The notes below the pieces were generated by a model. That model was not told the origin of the DNA. It did no database searches and saw only the letters and a list, made by a program, of their open reading frames with translations. Below are positions 4,843 to 5,298 of a stretch of 5,298 nt of DNA, one piece after another. The stretch covers positions 1 through 5,298 of the forward strand of contig JAAZGI010000170.1 of NCBI GenBank assembly GCA_012511315.1. The letters run 5' to 3'. Position 1 is the stretch's first letter, and the number at the start of each line of letters is the position of its first letter. Both the position numbers and the translations under genes were made by a program. This stretch comes from Clostridium sp. (lineage in GTDB: Bacteria; Bacillota; Clostridia; Clostridiales; Clostridiaceae).

Positions 4843-5298
4843 TGAAAAGAAGCTATCAATATACAGTTATTTTCATGATCATTGTAGCTAGTGTATTTAC
4901 AGCTATTTTGGCCACTGCACAGGCTTCCATGACACCTAGGATTGAATTAAATCAAGAAATTGCTCGACAAAAATCTCTGCTGTATGCCTTTGATATTGAA
5001 CACGGCAGTTCCGATGAAGAAGTAAATCAAACTTATGAAAAATTCATTGAGCCTGAAACCAGAACAGTTGATGGCGAAGAGATTGAAGCTTTTAAGCAAG
5101 TCGACGAATCAGGAGCGATTAAAGGCTATGCCTTTCCTTTCTCTGGACCAGCCCTTTGGGGAACTATTAAAGGTTACCTAGCAGTAACTGAAGATCTATC
5201 AGAAATTAAAGGATTAACCTTTACAGAGCAAAACGAAACACCAGGTCTTGGTGGACGGATTGATGAAGATCCTTTTAAAGAACAGTGGCGAGGTGTTC
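4842..5298 (+). CDS. NqrC/RnfG family FMN-binding subunit, 3' truncated by window
   Basis: The first 152 residues are present; the gene continues past the right edge. The family is the FMN-binding-domain subunit of Nqr/Rnf complexes (NqrC or RnfG), anchored by one N-terminal helix (residues 8-28) with the flavin domain outside the membrane. Family features are GPALWGTIKGYLAVTEDLSE (102-121), with the tryptophan and GYLAV arrangement nearer to NqrC than RnfG, then the diagnostic NETPGLGGRI (131-140) and a following F..QWRG. The SGAT-type FMN threonine expected nearer the C-terminus lies outside the window, so covalent flavinylation cannot be judged. The acidic stretch 52-90 joins anchor and domain. 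Start choice is firm: AAGGAGG upstream and a one-base overlap with the preceding stop. It should be the second gene of an operon encoding further membrane (D/E or E/A type) and NADH- or ferredoxin-side subunits downstream. Confidence 0.92.
   Translation, partial: MKRSYQYTVIFMIIVASVFTAILATAQASMTPRIELNQEIARQKSLLYAFDIEHGSSDEEVNQTYEKFIEPETRTVDGEEIEAFKQVDESGAIKGYAFPFSGPALWGTIKGYLAVTEDLSEIKGLTFTEQNETPGLGGRIDEDPFKEQWRGV

Overview
The window reads like chromosomal DNA of an AT-rich, low-GC Gram-positive anaerobe, most likely a member of the Clostridia. The reasons are strong AAGGAGG-type ribosome binding sites, A/T-rich spacers, a compact terminator with a long T-tract, and an ion-pumping NADH/ferredoxin oxidoreductase (Nqr/Rnf type) in a genome that also carries LemA and DUF2207 proteins. 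The genus cannot be fixed from the sequence alone.

Layout. Positions 1-27 hold two copies of a 14-base direct repeat cut by the window edge. On the minus strand, 478 to 110, lies a small gene for a very acidic, proline-rich protein of unknown function, followed by a hairpin terminator (62-86). A regulatory spacer of about 320 bases separates it from a divergent plus-strand gene (800-2797) for a secreted/membrane DUF2207 protein with a poly-glycine tail. This spacer holds two TATAAT boxes, three copies of an ACATTTAA element and a strong leader hairpin. After a very A/T-rich 205-base gap comes lemA (3003-3674), closed by a perfect 15-bp stem terminator (3680-3719). A new promoter (3792-3820) then drives an RnfD/NqrB-family membrane subunit (3856-4842) and, overlapping it by one base, an NqrC/RnfG-family FMN protein that runs off the right edge (4842-5298+).

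How the genes fit together. DUF2207 and LemA genes are frequently neighbours in bacteria. Both are membrane-anchored proteins of unresolved role, so the pair probably forms one envelope-associated module, though the 205-base gap may give lemA its own promoter. The terminator and fresh promoter make the Nqr/Rnf genes a separate transcription unit: the start of an operon for a sodium- or proton-translocating, flavin-carrying respiratory complex. That operon opens with the D/B subunit; no rnfC or nqrA gene precedes it in the window. The D/B subunit has Rnf-like length, while the next protein resembles NqrC more than RnfG.

I see no RNA genes, CRISPR array, transposase or prophage genes. No clearly new system is evident. 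The most worthwhile leads are the unusual Nqr/Rnf operon start with its altered flavinylation motif, the DUF2207-LemA pair with its repeat-rich control regions, and the acidic orphan protein.
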